A stretch of DNA of 64,000 bases, taken from contig NZ_WBMS02000036.1 in NCBI RefSeq assembly GCF_008923205.2, forward strand, positions 41,831 through 105,830. Direction: 5' to 3'. The stretch's first letter is position 1. Each line of letters starts with the position of its first letter. The notes beneath the pieces were generated by a model, which saw nothing but the letters and a program-made list of their open reading frames with translations, made no database searches and was not told the DNA's origin. This stretch comes from Actinomadura physcomitrii (lineage in GTDB: Bacteria > Actinomycetota > Actinomycetes > Streptosporangiales > Streptosporangiaceae). The translations under genes were made by a program, and so were the position numbers. Positions 47,803 to 56,207 of this stretch are shown here, piece by piece.

Positions 47803-48860
47803 AGCTCACGCGTCCTTCCCCGCCGGACGATCAGCATGAACAGCGGCGCGCCGAGGAACGCGGTGACGATCCCGGTCTGCAGCTCGCCCGGCGCGGCGAC
47901 GCGTCCGGCGATGTCGGCGGCGAGCAGCACGACGGGCGCGAGCAGCATCGAGTACGGCAGCACCCAGCGCTGGTCGGGCCCGACGAGCGCGCGGACCGCG
48001 TACGGGACGGCGAGGCCGAGGAACGTGATCGGCCCGACGGCCGCGGTCGCCGACCCGCACAGCAGCACGACCGCGAGGGCGCCGAGCCCCCGCGTCCGCC
48101 CGGGGTGCGCGCCGAGCGCGCGGCCCGCCTCGTCGCCGAGGCCGAGGGCGTTCAGCGGCCGGGCGAGCAGCAGCGCGAGGACCGTCCCGGCGGCGATGAA
48201 CGGCAGGACGCGGACGAACACCGCGGTGTCCCGCCCGGCGAGGGTGCCGACCTGCCAGAACCGGAAGCCGTTGAAGGCGCGCGGGCTGAGCAGCATCAGG
48301 CCGGCCGTCAGCGCGCTGAACACGGCGTTCACGGCGGCGCCGGCGAGCACCAGCCGGGCGGGCGAGGCACCGCCGCGCCCGCGCGCGCCGATCGTGTGGA
48401 CGAGCACCGCGGCGCCGGCGGCGCCGATGAACGCGGCCCACACGTAGACCAGGACGTCGTCGGCGCGCAGCGCCCCGATGACGATGACGACCGCGAGCGC
48501 GGCGCCGCCGTTCACGCCGAGCAGGCCGGGCTCGGCGAGGGGGTTGCGGGTGAGCGCCTGCATCACCGCGCCGGCCAGGCCGAGCGCGACGCCGGCGCCG
48601 ATCCCGAGCAGGGTGCGCGGGAGCCGCAGCTCGTGCACGATCAGCGCGTCCCGCGACCCGTCCGGCGCGAGCACGGCCGGCGCGACCTTCCCGAGCGGGA
48701 CGTGCTCGGCGCCGACGGCGAGGCTCGCCGCGGCCGCCAGCAGCAGGAGGACGGCGAGGGCGCCGAGCCCGGCCCAGCGGCCCGCCGGACGCCGGGCGGG
48801 AGGCGCGGCGGCCTCCTCCGCCGGGGGTGTGCGGGGGGTTCTCCGCGCGAGGGACAGCAC
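47799..48860 (-). CDS. FecCD-family ferric-siderophore permease (first)
   Basis: The 353-residue protein has a charged N-terminus and about ten helices. Seen are LRLPRTLLGIGAGVALGLAGAVMQ (in parts: RLPRTLLGIGAGVALGL), TRNPLAEPGLLGVNGGA and GRALGAHPGRTRGLG, the loop expected to touch the ATPase. An iron box overlaps its promoter. It pairs with the next gene and with the lipoprotein receptor at 25.3-26.3 kb. Confidence 0.93.
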   Translation of the reverse strand: MLSLARRTPRTPPAEEAAAPPARRPAGRWAGLGALAVLLLLAAAASLAVGAEHVPLGKVAPAVLAPDGSRDALIVHELRLPRTLLGIGAGVALGLAGAVMQALTRNPLAEPGLLGVNGGAALAVVIVIGALRADDVLVYVWAAFIGAAGAAVLVHTIGARGRGGASPARLVLAGAAVNAVFSALTAGLMLLSPRAFNGFRFWQVGTLAGRDTAVFVRVLPFIAAGTVLALLLARPLNALGLGDEAGRALGAHPGRTRGLGALAVVLLCGSATAAVGPITFLGLAVPYAVRALVGPDQRWVLPYSMLLAPVVLLAADIAGRVAAPGELQTGIVTAFLGAPLFMLIVRRGRTREL

Positions 48861-48866
48861 AGTTAA

Positions 48867-48885
48867 TAAGGCTAGCCTAAGCTAA
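48867..48885 (-). promoter_or_regulatory. Iron box of the permease operon
   Basis: On the minus strand TTAGCTTAGGCTAGCCTTA matches 16 of 19 consensus positions, 7 bp before the first permease start. Confidence 0.8.
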
Positions 48886-48928
48886 CTCACCGCTTCCACC
48901 CCTCCCATCTTCCGACCCGGAGCCCGCA

Positions 48929-48961
48929 CCAATACACGCGTATGGTATACATGCGTATTGG
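48929..48961. promoter_or_regulatory. Inverted repeat, putative operator of the TetR-ABC genes
   Basis: CCAATAC and GTATTGG arms flank an inner GTATGGTATAC near-palindrome, all upstream of the tetR start at 48991. The AT-rich composition contrasts with its surroundings. Likely autoregulatory site. Confidence 0.6.
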
Positions 48962-48990
48962 AGACTGAACGTTTGTATGGGAGGTGGAGC

Positions 48991-49686
48991 GTGACGGAGC
49001 CGGGCCCCGCGGCGGAGGATCTGACGGCGCGGGCGCGGATCAGGGACGCCGCGCTGGAGATGTTCGCCGAGCACGGCATGAAGGGCGCCACGTTCCGCGG
49101 CATCGCCGAGGCCGCCGGCGTCTCGGTCGGGCTCGTCCAGCACCATTTCGGCTCCAAGCAGGAGCTCCGCGAGGCGTGCGACGCCTACGCGCTCGACACG
49201 ATCCGCCGGCTCAGCGCCGAGAAGATCGACGGGATCGGCGACCCGGGGTTCCTGGCGAAGGCGATGCGGATCGACCTGCCGGTGCGCCGCTACCTCGCCC
49301 GCGCGCTCGTCGACGGCTCCCCCGCCGCCGCGCGGGTGTTCGACGACCTGGTCGACACCACCGAGGCCTACTTCGCCGCCGACCTGCCACCCGGGGTGAA
49401 CGCGCCCGCCACCACCGACGTGCACGCCTACTCCGCCGCCCTCGTCGCGATGACGATCGGGATGGAGGTGCTGCACGAGCACCTGTCGCGGGTGCTCGGC
49501 GTCGACACCTTCACCCCCGAGGGCTCGCTGCGGCTGCGCCACGCCCTCTTCGAGATCATCGACGACCGCCTGCTCAGCCGGGACCTCGCGGCGCGCGCCC
49601 GCGCCGCGATGCGGGCGTACGAGAGCGAAGGTTTCGGGCGCACCGCCCGCGCCGGGAACGGCGCTCCCACCGAGGAAGGCCCATGA
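48991..49686 (+). CDS. TetR-family regulator of ABC exporter
   Basis: The 231-residue protein has an N-terminal TetR helix-turn-helix (GATFRGIAEAAGVSVGLVQHHFGSK). The ligand domain is Asp/Glu/Arg rich. A GTG after GGGAGG with 6 nt spacing was chosen over an upstream TTG. The stop is 13 nt before the ABC ATPase gene, so it is in one operon with the exporter and probably represses it until the drug-like ligand appears. Confidence 0.88.
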   Translation: MTEPGPAAEDLTARARIRDAALEMFAEHGMKGATFRGIAEAAGVSVGLVQHHFGSKQELREACDAYALDTIRRLSAEKIDGIGDPGFLAKAMRIDLPVRRYLARALVDGSPAAARVFDDLVDTTEAYFAADLPPGVNAPATTDVHAYSAALVAMTIGMEVLHEHLSRVLGVDTFTPEGSLRLRHALFEIIDDRLLSRDLAARARAAMRAYESEGFGRTARAGNGAPTEEGP

Positions 49687-49698
49687 AAGAAGGCTGGG

Positions 49699-50637
49699 AT
49701 GACTGACGCTGTACGGGCCGACGGCCTGGTCAAGACGTTCGGCCGGACGCGCGCGCTCGACGGGCTCGACCTGCGCGTGGCGTCCGGGGAGGTGCACGGC
49801 TTCCTCGGCCCGAACGGCGCCGGGAAGTCCACCGCCGTCCGCGTCCTGCTCGGGCTGATGCGCGCCGACGCCGGGACCGCCGCGCTGCTCGGCGGGGACC
49901 CCTGGCGGGAGGCGACCGCCCTGCACCGGCGCCTCGCCTACGTCCCCGGCGACGTCACGCTGTGGCCGAACCTGTCCGGCGGCGAGGTCATCGACCTGCT
50001 CGGGCGGCTGCGCGGCGGGCTGGACGACCGCCGCCGCGCCGACCTCCTCGACCGCTTCGAGCTGGACCCGAGGAAGCGGGGCCGCGCCTACTCCAAGGGC
50101 AACCGGCAGAAGGTCGCGCTCGTCGCGGCGTTCGCGTCGGACGCCGAGCTGCTCATCCTCGACGAGCCCACGTCCGGCCTGGACCCGCTCATGGAGGAGG
50201 CGTTCCAGGAGTGCGTGCGGGAGGAGCGGCGCGCCGGCCGGACGGTCCTGCTGTCCAGCCACATCCTCAGCGAGGTGGAGGCCCTCTGCGACCGCGTCAC
50301 CATCATCCGCAAGGGCCGCACGGTGGAGACCGGCACGCTCGCCGAGCTGCGCCACCTGACCCGCACGTCGATCCGCGCGGAGCTCGCCGGGCCGCCCGAC
50401 GGCGTCCCGCTGCCCGGCGCGCACGACGTGCGCATCGACGGCGACACCATCTCCTTCGAGGTCGAGACGGCCGAGCTGGACGCCGCGCTCCGGCAGCTCA
50501 CCGAGATCGGCGTCCGGTCCCTCACCAGCCGGCCGCCCACGCTCGAGGAGCTGTTCCTGCGGCACTACGAGGACGACCACGGCGGGCGGGCGCTCCGGGA
50601 AGACGGTGCGGCCCTGCAGGAAGGCGGCGTGGCATGA
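49699..50637 (+). CDS. ABC exporter ATP-binding protein
   Basis: The 312-residue ATPase has Walker A GPNGAGKST, Q-loop LAYVPGDVTLWPNLSGGEVIDLL, Walker B LLILDEPTSGLDPLM and the H-loop SSHILSEVE. The signature loop reads YSKGNRQK instead of LSGGQ, as is usual in the antibiotic-resistance-type group of exporters (NatA/DrrA-like). The C-terminal 80 residues are the extra regulatory domain of that group. ATGA coupling to the permease gene. Confidence 0.93.
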   Translation: MTDAVRADGLVKTFGRTRALDGLDLRVASGEVHGFLGPNGAGKSTAVRVLLGLMRADAGTAALLGGDPWREATALHRRLAYVPGDVTLWPNLSGGEVIDLLGRLRGGLDDRRRADLLDRFELDPRKRGRAYSKGNRQKVALVAAFASDAELLILDEPTSGLDPLMEEAFQECVREERRAGRTVLLSSHILSEVEALCDRVTIIRKGRTVETGTLAELRHLTRTSIRAELAGPPDGVPLPGAHDVRIDGDTISFEVETAELDAALRQLTEIGVRSLTSRPPTLEELFLRHYEDDHGGRALREDGAALQEGGVA

Positions 50638-52271
50638 CCGCCACGACGCTGCGGCCCCGGGCGCGGGCCGCCCGCGGGGACGGCGGCCTCGCGGGCGCGG
50701 GCACGCTGCTGAAGATGTGGCTGCGCCGCGACCGCGTGATGGTGCCGTCCTGGCTCTACCTGCTGACCGCGCTGGTGGCAAGCACCGTCTACAGCTTCAA
50801 GAACGGGTACGACACGCCCGCCTCGCTGGAGGGCTTCGCGCGCGGCATCAACGGCAACCCGTCCATGCGGGCGCTGTACGGGCCGGTGCTGAACGGCCAC
50901 ACGGCCGCGGGCGTCAGCGCGTGGCGCGTCGGCACGACCGGCGCCGCGCTCACCGCCGTGATGTGCGTGCTGCTCGTCGTCCGGCACACGCGCGCCGAGG
51001 AGGAGACGGGCCGGCTGGAGCTGGTCGGCGCCGCCGCCGTCGGGCGCCGCGCCCCGCTGACCGCCGCGCTCGCCGCCGCCGTGACGGCCGCCGCGACGGC
51101 GGCGGCCCTGGCCGCGATCGTCATGCTGCTGTTCGGGCTGCCGGCCGCCGGGTCGGTCGCGTTCGGGCTGTCCTGGTTCGGAGCGGGCCTGGTGTTCGCC
51201 GGGGTCGCCGCCGTCACCGCGCAGCTCGGCGAGACGTCCCGGCTGGCCAACGGGCTGGCGTTCGGCGTGCTCGCCGCCGCGTACCTGGTCCGGGGCGTGG
51301 CGGACGCCGGTTCCGCGCACTGGCTGTCCTGGCTGTCCCCGATCGGCTGGGCCCAGCGGGTGCGCCCGCACGCCGGCGAGCAGTGGGCCGTGCTGCTGCT
51401 CTCGCTCCTGGCGTTCGCGGTCCTGGCCGCCGCCGCGTACGCGCTGGCCGGACGGCGCGACCTCGGCGCCGGGATCATCTCCCCGTCGGCGGGCCCCGCC
51501 AGGGCGGCGGCGTCGCTGCGCGGCCCGCTCTCGCTGGCGTGGCGGCTGCAGCGCGGCACGCTGCTCGGCTGGTCCACCGCGTTCCTGGTGTACGGGCTCG
51601 CCATCGGCGGCGTCGCCGACGGCGTCGGCGACCTGGTCAACGGCAGCGACGCCGTCCTCGACGACATCCGCGAGATGGGCGGGCAGCAGGACCTCGCCGA
51701 CGCGTTCCTCGCCACCGCCATGGGCCTGATGGCCCTGTTCGCGTCGGCCTTCACGGTGCAGGGCGTGCTGCGGATGCGGGCGGAGGAGAGCGGCGGGCGC
51801 CTCGAGCCGGTGCTCGCGGCCGCCGTCGGCCGGACCCGCTGGGCCGCTGCGAACCTCGCCGTCACCGTCGCGGGCACGGCGGTGCTGCTCGGCCTCAGCG
51901 GGCTCGCCGTCGGGCTGGTGCACGGCGCCCGCACGCACGACCTGGGCGGCCAGCTCCCCCGGCAGCTCGGCGCCGCGCTCGTGCAGCTGCCGGCGGTGTG
52001 GGTCGTCGCCGCGGTCACCGCGCTGGTCTTCGGCCTGCTCCCCCGCGCGACGGCCGCCGGCTGGGGCGTGCTCGCCGCCTGCCTGCTGCTCGGGCAGGTC
52101 GGGCCGCTGCTGAAGCTGCCGCAGGCGGTCATGGACGTCTCGCCGTTCACGCACACGCCGAAGCTGCCCGGCGGCGGGTTCGGCGTCCTGCCGGTCGCCG
52201 CCCTGACCGCCGTCGCGGTCGCGGTCGCCGCGGCGGCGCTGCTCGGCTTCCGGCGCCGCGACATCGGCTGA
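50634..52271 (+). CDS. ABC-2 type exporter permease, double-length
   Basis: The 545-residue membrane protein has about twelve helices arranged as two related halves (each with a THTRAEEETGRLE or VLRMRAEESGGRLE loop, then a VGRRAPLTAAL or VGRTRWAAANL start of the next helix). A single chain therefore replaces the usual dimer. This architecture is that of the tetronasin-type multidrug ABC permeases of actinomycetes. It pairs with the preceding ATPase. Substrate unknown; export of a toxic compound is likely. Confidence 0.9.
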   Translation: MTATTLRPRARAARGDGGLAGAGTLLKMWLRRDRVMVPSWLYLLTALVASTVYSFKNGYDTPASLEGFARGINGNPSMRALYGPVLNGHTAAGVSAWRVGTTGAALTAVMCVLLVVRHTRAEEETGRLELVGAAAVGRRAPLTAALAAAVTAAATAAALAAIVMLLFGLPAAGSVAFGLSWFGAGLVFAGVAAVTAQLGETSRLANGLAFGVLAAAYLVRGVADAGSAHWLSWLSPIGWAQRVRPHAGEQWAVLLLSLLAFAVLAAAAYALAGRRDLGAGIISPSAGPARAAASLRGPLSLAWRLQRGTLLGWSTAFLVYGLAIGGVADGVGDLVNGSDAVLDDIREMGGQQDLADAFLATAMGLMALFASAFTVQGVLRMRAEESGGRLEPVLAAAVGRTRWAAANLAVTVAGTAVLLGLSGLAVGLVHGARTHDLGGQLPRQLGAALVQLPAVWVVAAVTALVFGLLPRATAAGWGVLAACLLLGQVGPLLKLPQAVMDVSPFTHTPKLPGGGFGVLPVAALTAVAVAVAAAALLGFRRRDIG

Positions 52272-52304
52272 GCCGGGGTACCGGGCCGGTCCCGGTACCC
52301 CGGC
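52272..52304. terminator. Bidirectional terminator
   Basis: A perfect 14-bp stem (GCCGGGGTACCGGG with CCCGGTACCCCGGC) and a 5-nt loop exactly fill the gap between the ABC permease and the opposite-strand small gene. Confidence 0.85.
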
Positions 52305-52451
52305 TTATGAGGCGTCGTGGTCGGGGTGGGACAGCAGCCACGCCCAGATCGCCGCCGGGTCCTCCGCGGTGCGCCGGGCGCCGCAGTGGCAGATGCCGGT
52401 GAGCCGGTCCGAGCCCGGCGACCACTCCACCCGCAGGCGGCCCGCGCTCAT
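52305..52451 (-). CDS. Small CxC protein coupled to the Rieske oxygenase
   Basis: The 48-codon frame has an ATG overlapping the stop of the oxygenase gene (ATGA) and a TAA directly at the terminator hairpin. Its sequence has one CHCGARR motif and a Trp-rich end (IWAWLLSHPDHD). Such a tight overlap and a strong terminator right behind suggest that it is a real gene. Function unknown; a metal- or electron-handling accessory of the oxygenase is only a guess. Confidence 0.6.
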   Translation of the reverse strand: MSAGRLRVEWSPGSDRLTGICHCGARRTAEDPAAIWAWLLSHPDHDAS

Positions 52452-53470
52452 CGCGCGCCCGTGATCCGCTGCAGGACGCGCCGGGCCGCCAGCCCGCCGG
52501 TGTCGATGTTGATGGACAGCTCCTGGTAGCCCTCGGGCTCGGCGGCGATCACCGTCTCCAGGACGTTCAGGGCATCGACGTCCTGGAGGACGACGGTCCG
52601 GTTGCTGTCGCGCAGGAACCGCGAGACCTCCGCGTCGTCCAGCGCGAAGTCGCGGGCGACCCACCAGAAGTCGTGGGTGGTCGTGCCGGTCTCCGGGACG
52701 ATCGCGTACCCGACCTCCACGTGGAAGGCGCGCGGGTCGTCGCCGTCCGGTCCGGGCTCCACGCCGGCCGGCGCGATCCGGCTGTGCAGCAGGTAGAAGC
52801 ACGGCGGGTGGTACTCGATGTCCTGCCACCGGTCGATGCGGCCCTCGATGCCGGTCGACGTCGCGTAGAACGGCGGGCACTCGACGTCCTTCATGCGGCG
52901 GCTCACGTAGACGATCCCGGCCTCGTCGTCGACCTCCGTCGTGATCGGGGTCTGCGCGACCTCGGGCGTGCCGATGTACCCGGCGTGCAGGTACGTCTCG
53001 TGGGACAGGTCGAGCAGGTTGTCGACGAGCAGCTCGTACCGCGCGGCGAGCGGCTCCATGCCGCGGACGGTCACATAGTCCGGCGAGGTCAGCCAGGGGG
53101 CGCGCGGGATCGCGGCGGCGTCGCCCGTCCCGTCGCCGATCCACACCCAGACCAGGGAGTCCTGCTCGACGACCTGGTAGGCGGGGACGCGGGCGGTGCG
53201 CGGGATCCGGGTCTGCCCCGGCACCGCGACGCATGCCCCGTCGGGCGCGTAGGTGAAGCCGTGGTAGCCGCAGACGATCCGGTCGCCGTCGCGGTTGCTC
53301 CGCGAGAGCGGGAAGCGCCGGTGCACGCAGCGGTCGGCGAGCGCGACGGCCCGGCCCGCCCCCGTCCGGTACATGACGAGCGGCTCCCCGCAGATCGTCC
53401 GGGCGAGCAGTCCCTCGCCCACCTCCTCGCTGTAGGCGGCGACGTACCACTGGTCGCGTGCGACGGCCAT
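52448..53470 (-). CDS. Rieske non-heme iron oxygenase (VanA-like)
   Basis: The 340-residue protein has an N-terminal Rieske centre (CVHRRFPLS...CGYHGF gives Cys-x-His and Cys-x-x-His) and a catalytic domain with the Asp-His-His iron site at NLLDLSHETYLH. Length and the MAVARDQWYVAAYSEE opening fit vanillate O-demethylase-type oxygenases, which demethylate or hydroxylate aromatic acids. The reductase partner is not adjacent. The ATG with GGAG 6 nt upstream was chosen. An IclR regulator lies just upstream on the same strand. Confidence 0.9.
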   Translation of the reverse strand: MAVARDQWYVAAYSEEVGEGLLARTICGEPLVMYRTGAGRAVALADRCVHRRFPLSRSNRDGDRIVCGYHGFTYAPDGACVAVPGQTRIPRTARVPAYQVVEQDSLVWVWIGDGTGDAAAIPRAPWLTSPDYVTVRGMEPLAARYELLVDNLLDLSHETYLHAGYIGTPEVAQTPITTEVDDEAGIVYVSRRMKDVECPPFYATSTGIEGRIDRWQDIEYHPPCFYLLHSRIAPAGVEPGPDGDDPRAFHVEVGYAIVPETGTTTHDFWWVARDFALDDAEVSRFLRDSNRTVVLQDVDALNVLETVIAAEPEGYQELSINIDTGGLAARRVLQRITGAR

Positions 53471-53592
53471 GGGCTGCTCCATTTCGGGGTGGGCGAAGGA
53501 TCGTGGGGACGACCCTCGCCGCCGCCCGTGAGCCCGGGCCACCCCGATTCCGTCCAGCGGAAGAACCCGCGGGCGGGCCGCCCGGACGTGGG

Positions 53593-54438
53593 TCAGACCT
53601 CGCGCATCGCCGATTCCGGCGGCCGCAGGGCGCGCGGCGCGCCGAGCGCGCGGGAGATGCCCCGGGCGCCGGCCCGCACGACCGGGACGAGCGAGCGCGC
53701 CTCCCAGCCGGACGCCGGGACGACGACCGCGACGGCCGCCACCACCGCGTCGTCCGGGCCGAACACCGGCGCGCCGACCGACATCGCGAACGTCTCCACC
53801 TGCCCGTCGCTGACCGCGGCCCCGGTCCGCCGGACCTCGGCGAGGGCGCGGCGCAGCTCGGGCCCGGTGGCGATGGTCCGTCGCGTGAAGCGGCGCAGCG
53901 GCCCGGCGATCGCCCGTTCCTGCAGGTCCCGGTCGGAGTGCGCGAGCATGGCGAGGCCGACGCCGGTCGCGTGCGCGGGCCAGCGGCCCCCGACGCGGGA
54001 GAACACGTGCACGGCGTCGCGGGCGGAGATCCGCTCGATGTAGACGACGTCCAGGCCGTCCAGGACGGCGAGGTGGACGTTCTCGTGGGTGGCCTCGTAC
54101 AGGTCCTCCAGGAACGGCATCGCCGCCTCGCGGAGCGCCGGCCCGCGCGCGAGCGCGCCGACCTCCCACAGCCGCAGCCCGACGCGGTAGAGGCCCGCGT
54201 CGTCGCGTTCGAGCGCGCCCCAGGAGGCCAGCTCGCCGACGAGCCGGTGGGCGGTGGACAGCGGCAGCCCGGCGCGGCGCGCGAGCTGCGTGATGGTCAG
54301 CGCCGGGCGCTCGGGGGTGAACGCGCCGAGGATGCCGAGGACCCGGCTGGTCACGGTGGGGCGCCGACCGGGCACGGCGCGGCCGGCGGGCACGGCGCCG
54401 TGCTCCTGCGACGCCGCGCCGGAGGCGTCGTCGGGCAT
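53593..54438 (-). CDS. IclR-family regulator
   Basis: The protein has a winged helix (about residues 25-80: TITQLARRAGLPLSTAHRLVGELASW, quoted as LARRAGLPLSTAHRLV) and a C-terminal IclR effector domain (LAVLDGLDVVYIERI, ATGVGLAMLAHS). IclR proteins commonly control aromatic-acid catabolism, matching the neighbouring Rieske gene 122 bp downstream. An ATG with GAGAGGA 8 nt upstream was chosen; another ATG seven codons earlier is possible. An inverted repeat at 54466-54486 may be its operator. Confidence 0.9.
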   Translation of the reverse strand: MPDDASGAASQEHGAVPAGRAVPGRRPTVTSRVLGILGAFTPERPALTITQLARRAGLPLSTAHRLVGELASWGALERDDAGLYRVGLRLWEVGALARGPALREAAMPFLEDLYEATHENVHLAVLDGLDVVYIERISARDAVHVFSRVGGRWPAHATGVGLAMLAHSDRDLQERAIAGPLRRFTRRTIATGPELRRALAEVRRTGAAVSDGQVETFAMSVGAPVFGPDDAVVAAVAVVVPASGWEARSLVPVVRAGARGISRALGAPRALRPPESAMREV

Positions 54439-54465
54439 GCGGGCCGTCCTCTCGGGCATCAGGCC

Positions 54466-54486
54466 TGAAGTTAGGCGTAGGCTTCA
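54466..54486. promoter_or_regulatory. Inverted repeat in iclR/paaX intergenic region
   Basis: TGAAG and CTTCA arms separated by 11 bp containing TTAGGCGTAGG; it sits directly before iclR and 82 bp before paaX. Possible operator for either. Confidence 0.45.
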
Positions 54487-54567
54487 CAGCGGTCAAGCTT
54501 GTGCCGAACATCGAGGTCCCGGGCCTCCGGGGCCGCGCTGCGCGGCGGGACGACGGGAGCCGGGCGG

Positions 54568-55422
54568 ATGGGACGACAGGGCGACGCGGCGGCGGACGCC
54601 CTGGACGGCGAGCAGGCGCCGCCCCGGCTCCGGCCCCGGACGCTGATGCTCACCTACCTCGGCAACTACGTGCTCGGCCGCCGGGTCGCGGTGTTCTCCG
54701 GCAGCTTCATCGACGCCTTCGCCCGGCTCGGCGTCGGCGAGCACGCCGTCCGCTCGACGCTGGCCCGCATGGTCGGCCGCGGGCTGCTGGCGCGGCACCG
54801 CGCGGGCCGCCGCATGCACTTCGGCCTCACTCCGCGCTGCGAGGCGATCCTGCTCGACGGCGAGGACCGGGTCTGGCGGCGCGGCGTGCTGAACACCGAC
54901 TGGGACGGAACGTGGACGGTGCTGGCGTTCTCGCTGCCGGAGTCCTGGCGCCGCGTCCGGCACGACCTGCGCGCCCGGCTGGCCTGGGCGGGGTTCGGGT
55001 CGCTCGGCAACGGCACCTGGATCGCGCCGTCGGCGGTCGACGTCCCCGCGCTCGTCGGCGGGCTCGGCCTGGACGGGCGCCTCAAGGTGTTCACCGGCCC
55101 GGCGCGGCCGCCGACCGACGTCCCGGCGATGCTCCGCGAGGCGTTCGACCTCGGCCCCCTCGCCGCCGGCCACCGGGCCTTCCTGCGCCGCTGGGACCGC
55201 CCCGACCCGCTGCCGGACGCGCCCGACGCCCTGGCCCGCTACCTGTGGATGTCGGCCGAGTGGCTGGAGCTCGTCCGCGCCGACCCGCGGCTTCCGGTGG
55301 AGCACCTGCCGGAGGGCTGGCCCGCCGTCCGCGGCCAGCGGGTGCTGATGGAGCTGCGCCGCCGCTGGGAGGCGCCGGCCCGCCGCATCGCCGACGCGTC
55401 GATGGAGTGCGTCGAGCTCTGA
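54568..55422 (+). CDS. PaaX-family transcriptional regulator
   Basis: The 284-residue protein has the PaaX layout: an N-terminal winged helix (LGNYVLGRRVAVFSGSFIDAFARLGVGEHAVRSTLARMV, here shown in parts: GVGEHAVRSTLARMVGRGLL), a middle Cas2-like domain (WTVLAFSLPESWRRVRHDLRARL) and a C-terminal helical domain. PaaX represses phenylacetate catabolism by sensing phenylacetyl-CoA, but many actinobacterial PaaX-like proteins have other targets. None of the paa genes is visible here. The ATG after GGGAG (8 nt) was chosen. Confidence 0.88.
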   Translation: MGRQGDAAADALDGEQAPPRLRPRTLMLTYLGNYVLGRRVAVFSGSFIDAFARLGVGEHAVRSTLARMVGRGLLARHRAGRRMHFGLTPRCEAILLDGEDRVWRRGVLNTDWDGTWTVLAFSLPESWRRVRHDLRARLAWAGFGSLGNGTWIAPSAVDVPALVGGLGLDGRLKVFTGPARPPTDVPAMLREAFDLGPLAAGHRAFLRRWDRPDPLPDAPDALARYLWMSAEWLELVRADPRLPVEHLPEGWPAVRGQRVLMELRRRWEAPARRIADASMECVEL

Positions 55423-55448
55423 CCGCCGCCCCGGCCGCTCAGGCCGGT

Positions 55449-56069
55449 TCAGACTCGCGCCGTCATCTTCGGCACGGTCTCGCCGATCAGGTGCATGAGC
55501 GTCTCTTCGAGCAGCAGGTGCACCTGCGGCCGGGTGAGCCGGCCGTGCCGCAGCCACTCGCGGGTGGCGGCCTCCGCCATCCCGCTGAACCCGCGCAGCG
55601 CCGAGCGCACCTCCGGGTGCTCGGCGGCGAGCCGCGCCAGCCCCACCACCTCGGTGATGTGGTCGACCGCGCCCTCCCGCGCCGCGTCCACCAGCCGGGC
55701 GAGGTCGTCGTCGCCCGCCGTCCCGGCGGCCATGTCCAGCGCGACGAGCCAGGTGCCGGCGTTGCGCTCCAGCAGCTCCAGCCAGCCGGTGATGCTCTCG
55801 GTGACGCGCTCGCGGACGCTCGCGCCGGGCTCGTAGGCGGGCACCGGCACCGGCGGGATGTCCAGCATCCGCTCCACGACCGCGAGGTACAGCTCCCGCT
55901 TGGTGCCGAAGTAGTGGTTCAGCAAACCCCGGCTGACGCCCGCCACCGCCGCGATCTCGGTGTTGGAGACCTCCTCGTACGGCCGTTCGCTGAACAGCTC
56001 CCGCGCGCACACCAGGATCTGCTCGCGCCGCTCGTCACGGTCCTTGCGCACCCGTACCCGCTCGCCCAT
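55449..56069 (-). CDS. TetR-family regulator
   Basis: The 206-residue protein has a clear helix-turn-helix (EEVSNTEIAAVAGVSRGLLNHYFGTK, in parts: VSNTEIAAVAGVSRGLL). The C-terminal domain has WLELLERNAGTWLVALDMAAG and resembles TetR proteins of central or lipid metabolism. It converges with paaX, separated by 26 bp. The start at MGERVRVRKD follows AGGGAG at short spacing; an upstream in-frame GTG would add 30 residues. Targets unknown. Confidence 0.85.
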   Translation of the reverse strand: MGERVRVRKDRDERREQILVCARELFSERPYEEVSNTEIAAVAGVSRGLLNHYFGTKRELYLAVVERMLDIPPVPVPAYEPGASVRERVTESITGWLELLERNAGTWLVALDMAAGTAGDDDLARLVDAAREGAVDHITEVVGLARLAAEHPEVRSALRGFSGMAEAATREWLRHGRLTRPQVHLLLEETLMHLIGETVPKMTARV

Positions 56070-56207
56070 GTCTCCCTGTCCGCACCTCTTCGCCCGCCGC
56101 CGCCCGGCGGTCCGGGTCGCGGCGGCGCGTTCCAGTGTCCCAGAAGCACGGACCCCCACGTCACGTCCGCGGCGAGGCCGGAGCGGGCGGGCGGCCGCGC
56201 CCGCCGG

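Noticed and set aside
48991..52271. TetR-ABC genes as the siderophore exporter
   Set aside because: They lack an iron box, have their own operator, and the EntS-like MFS gene inside the iron-regulated locus is a better candidate.
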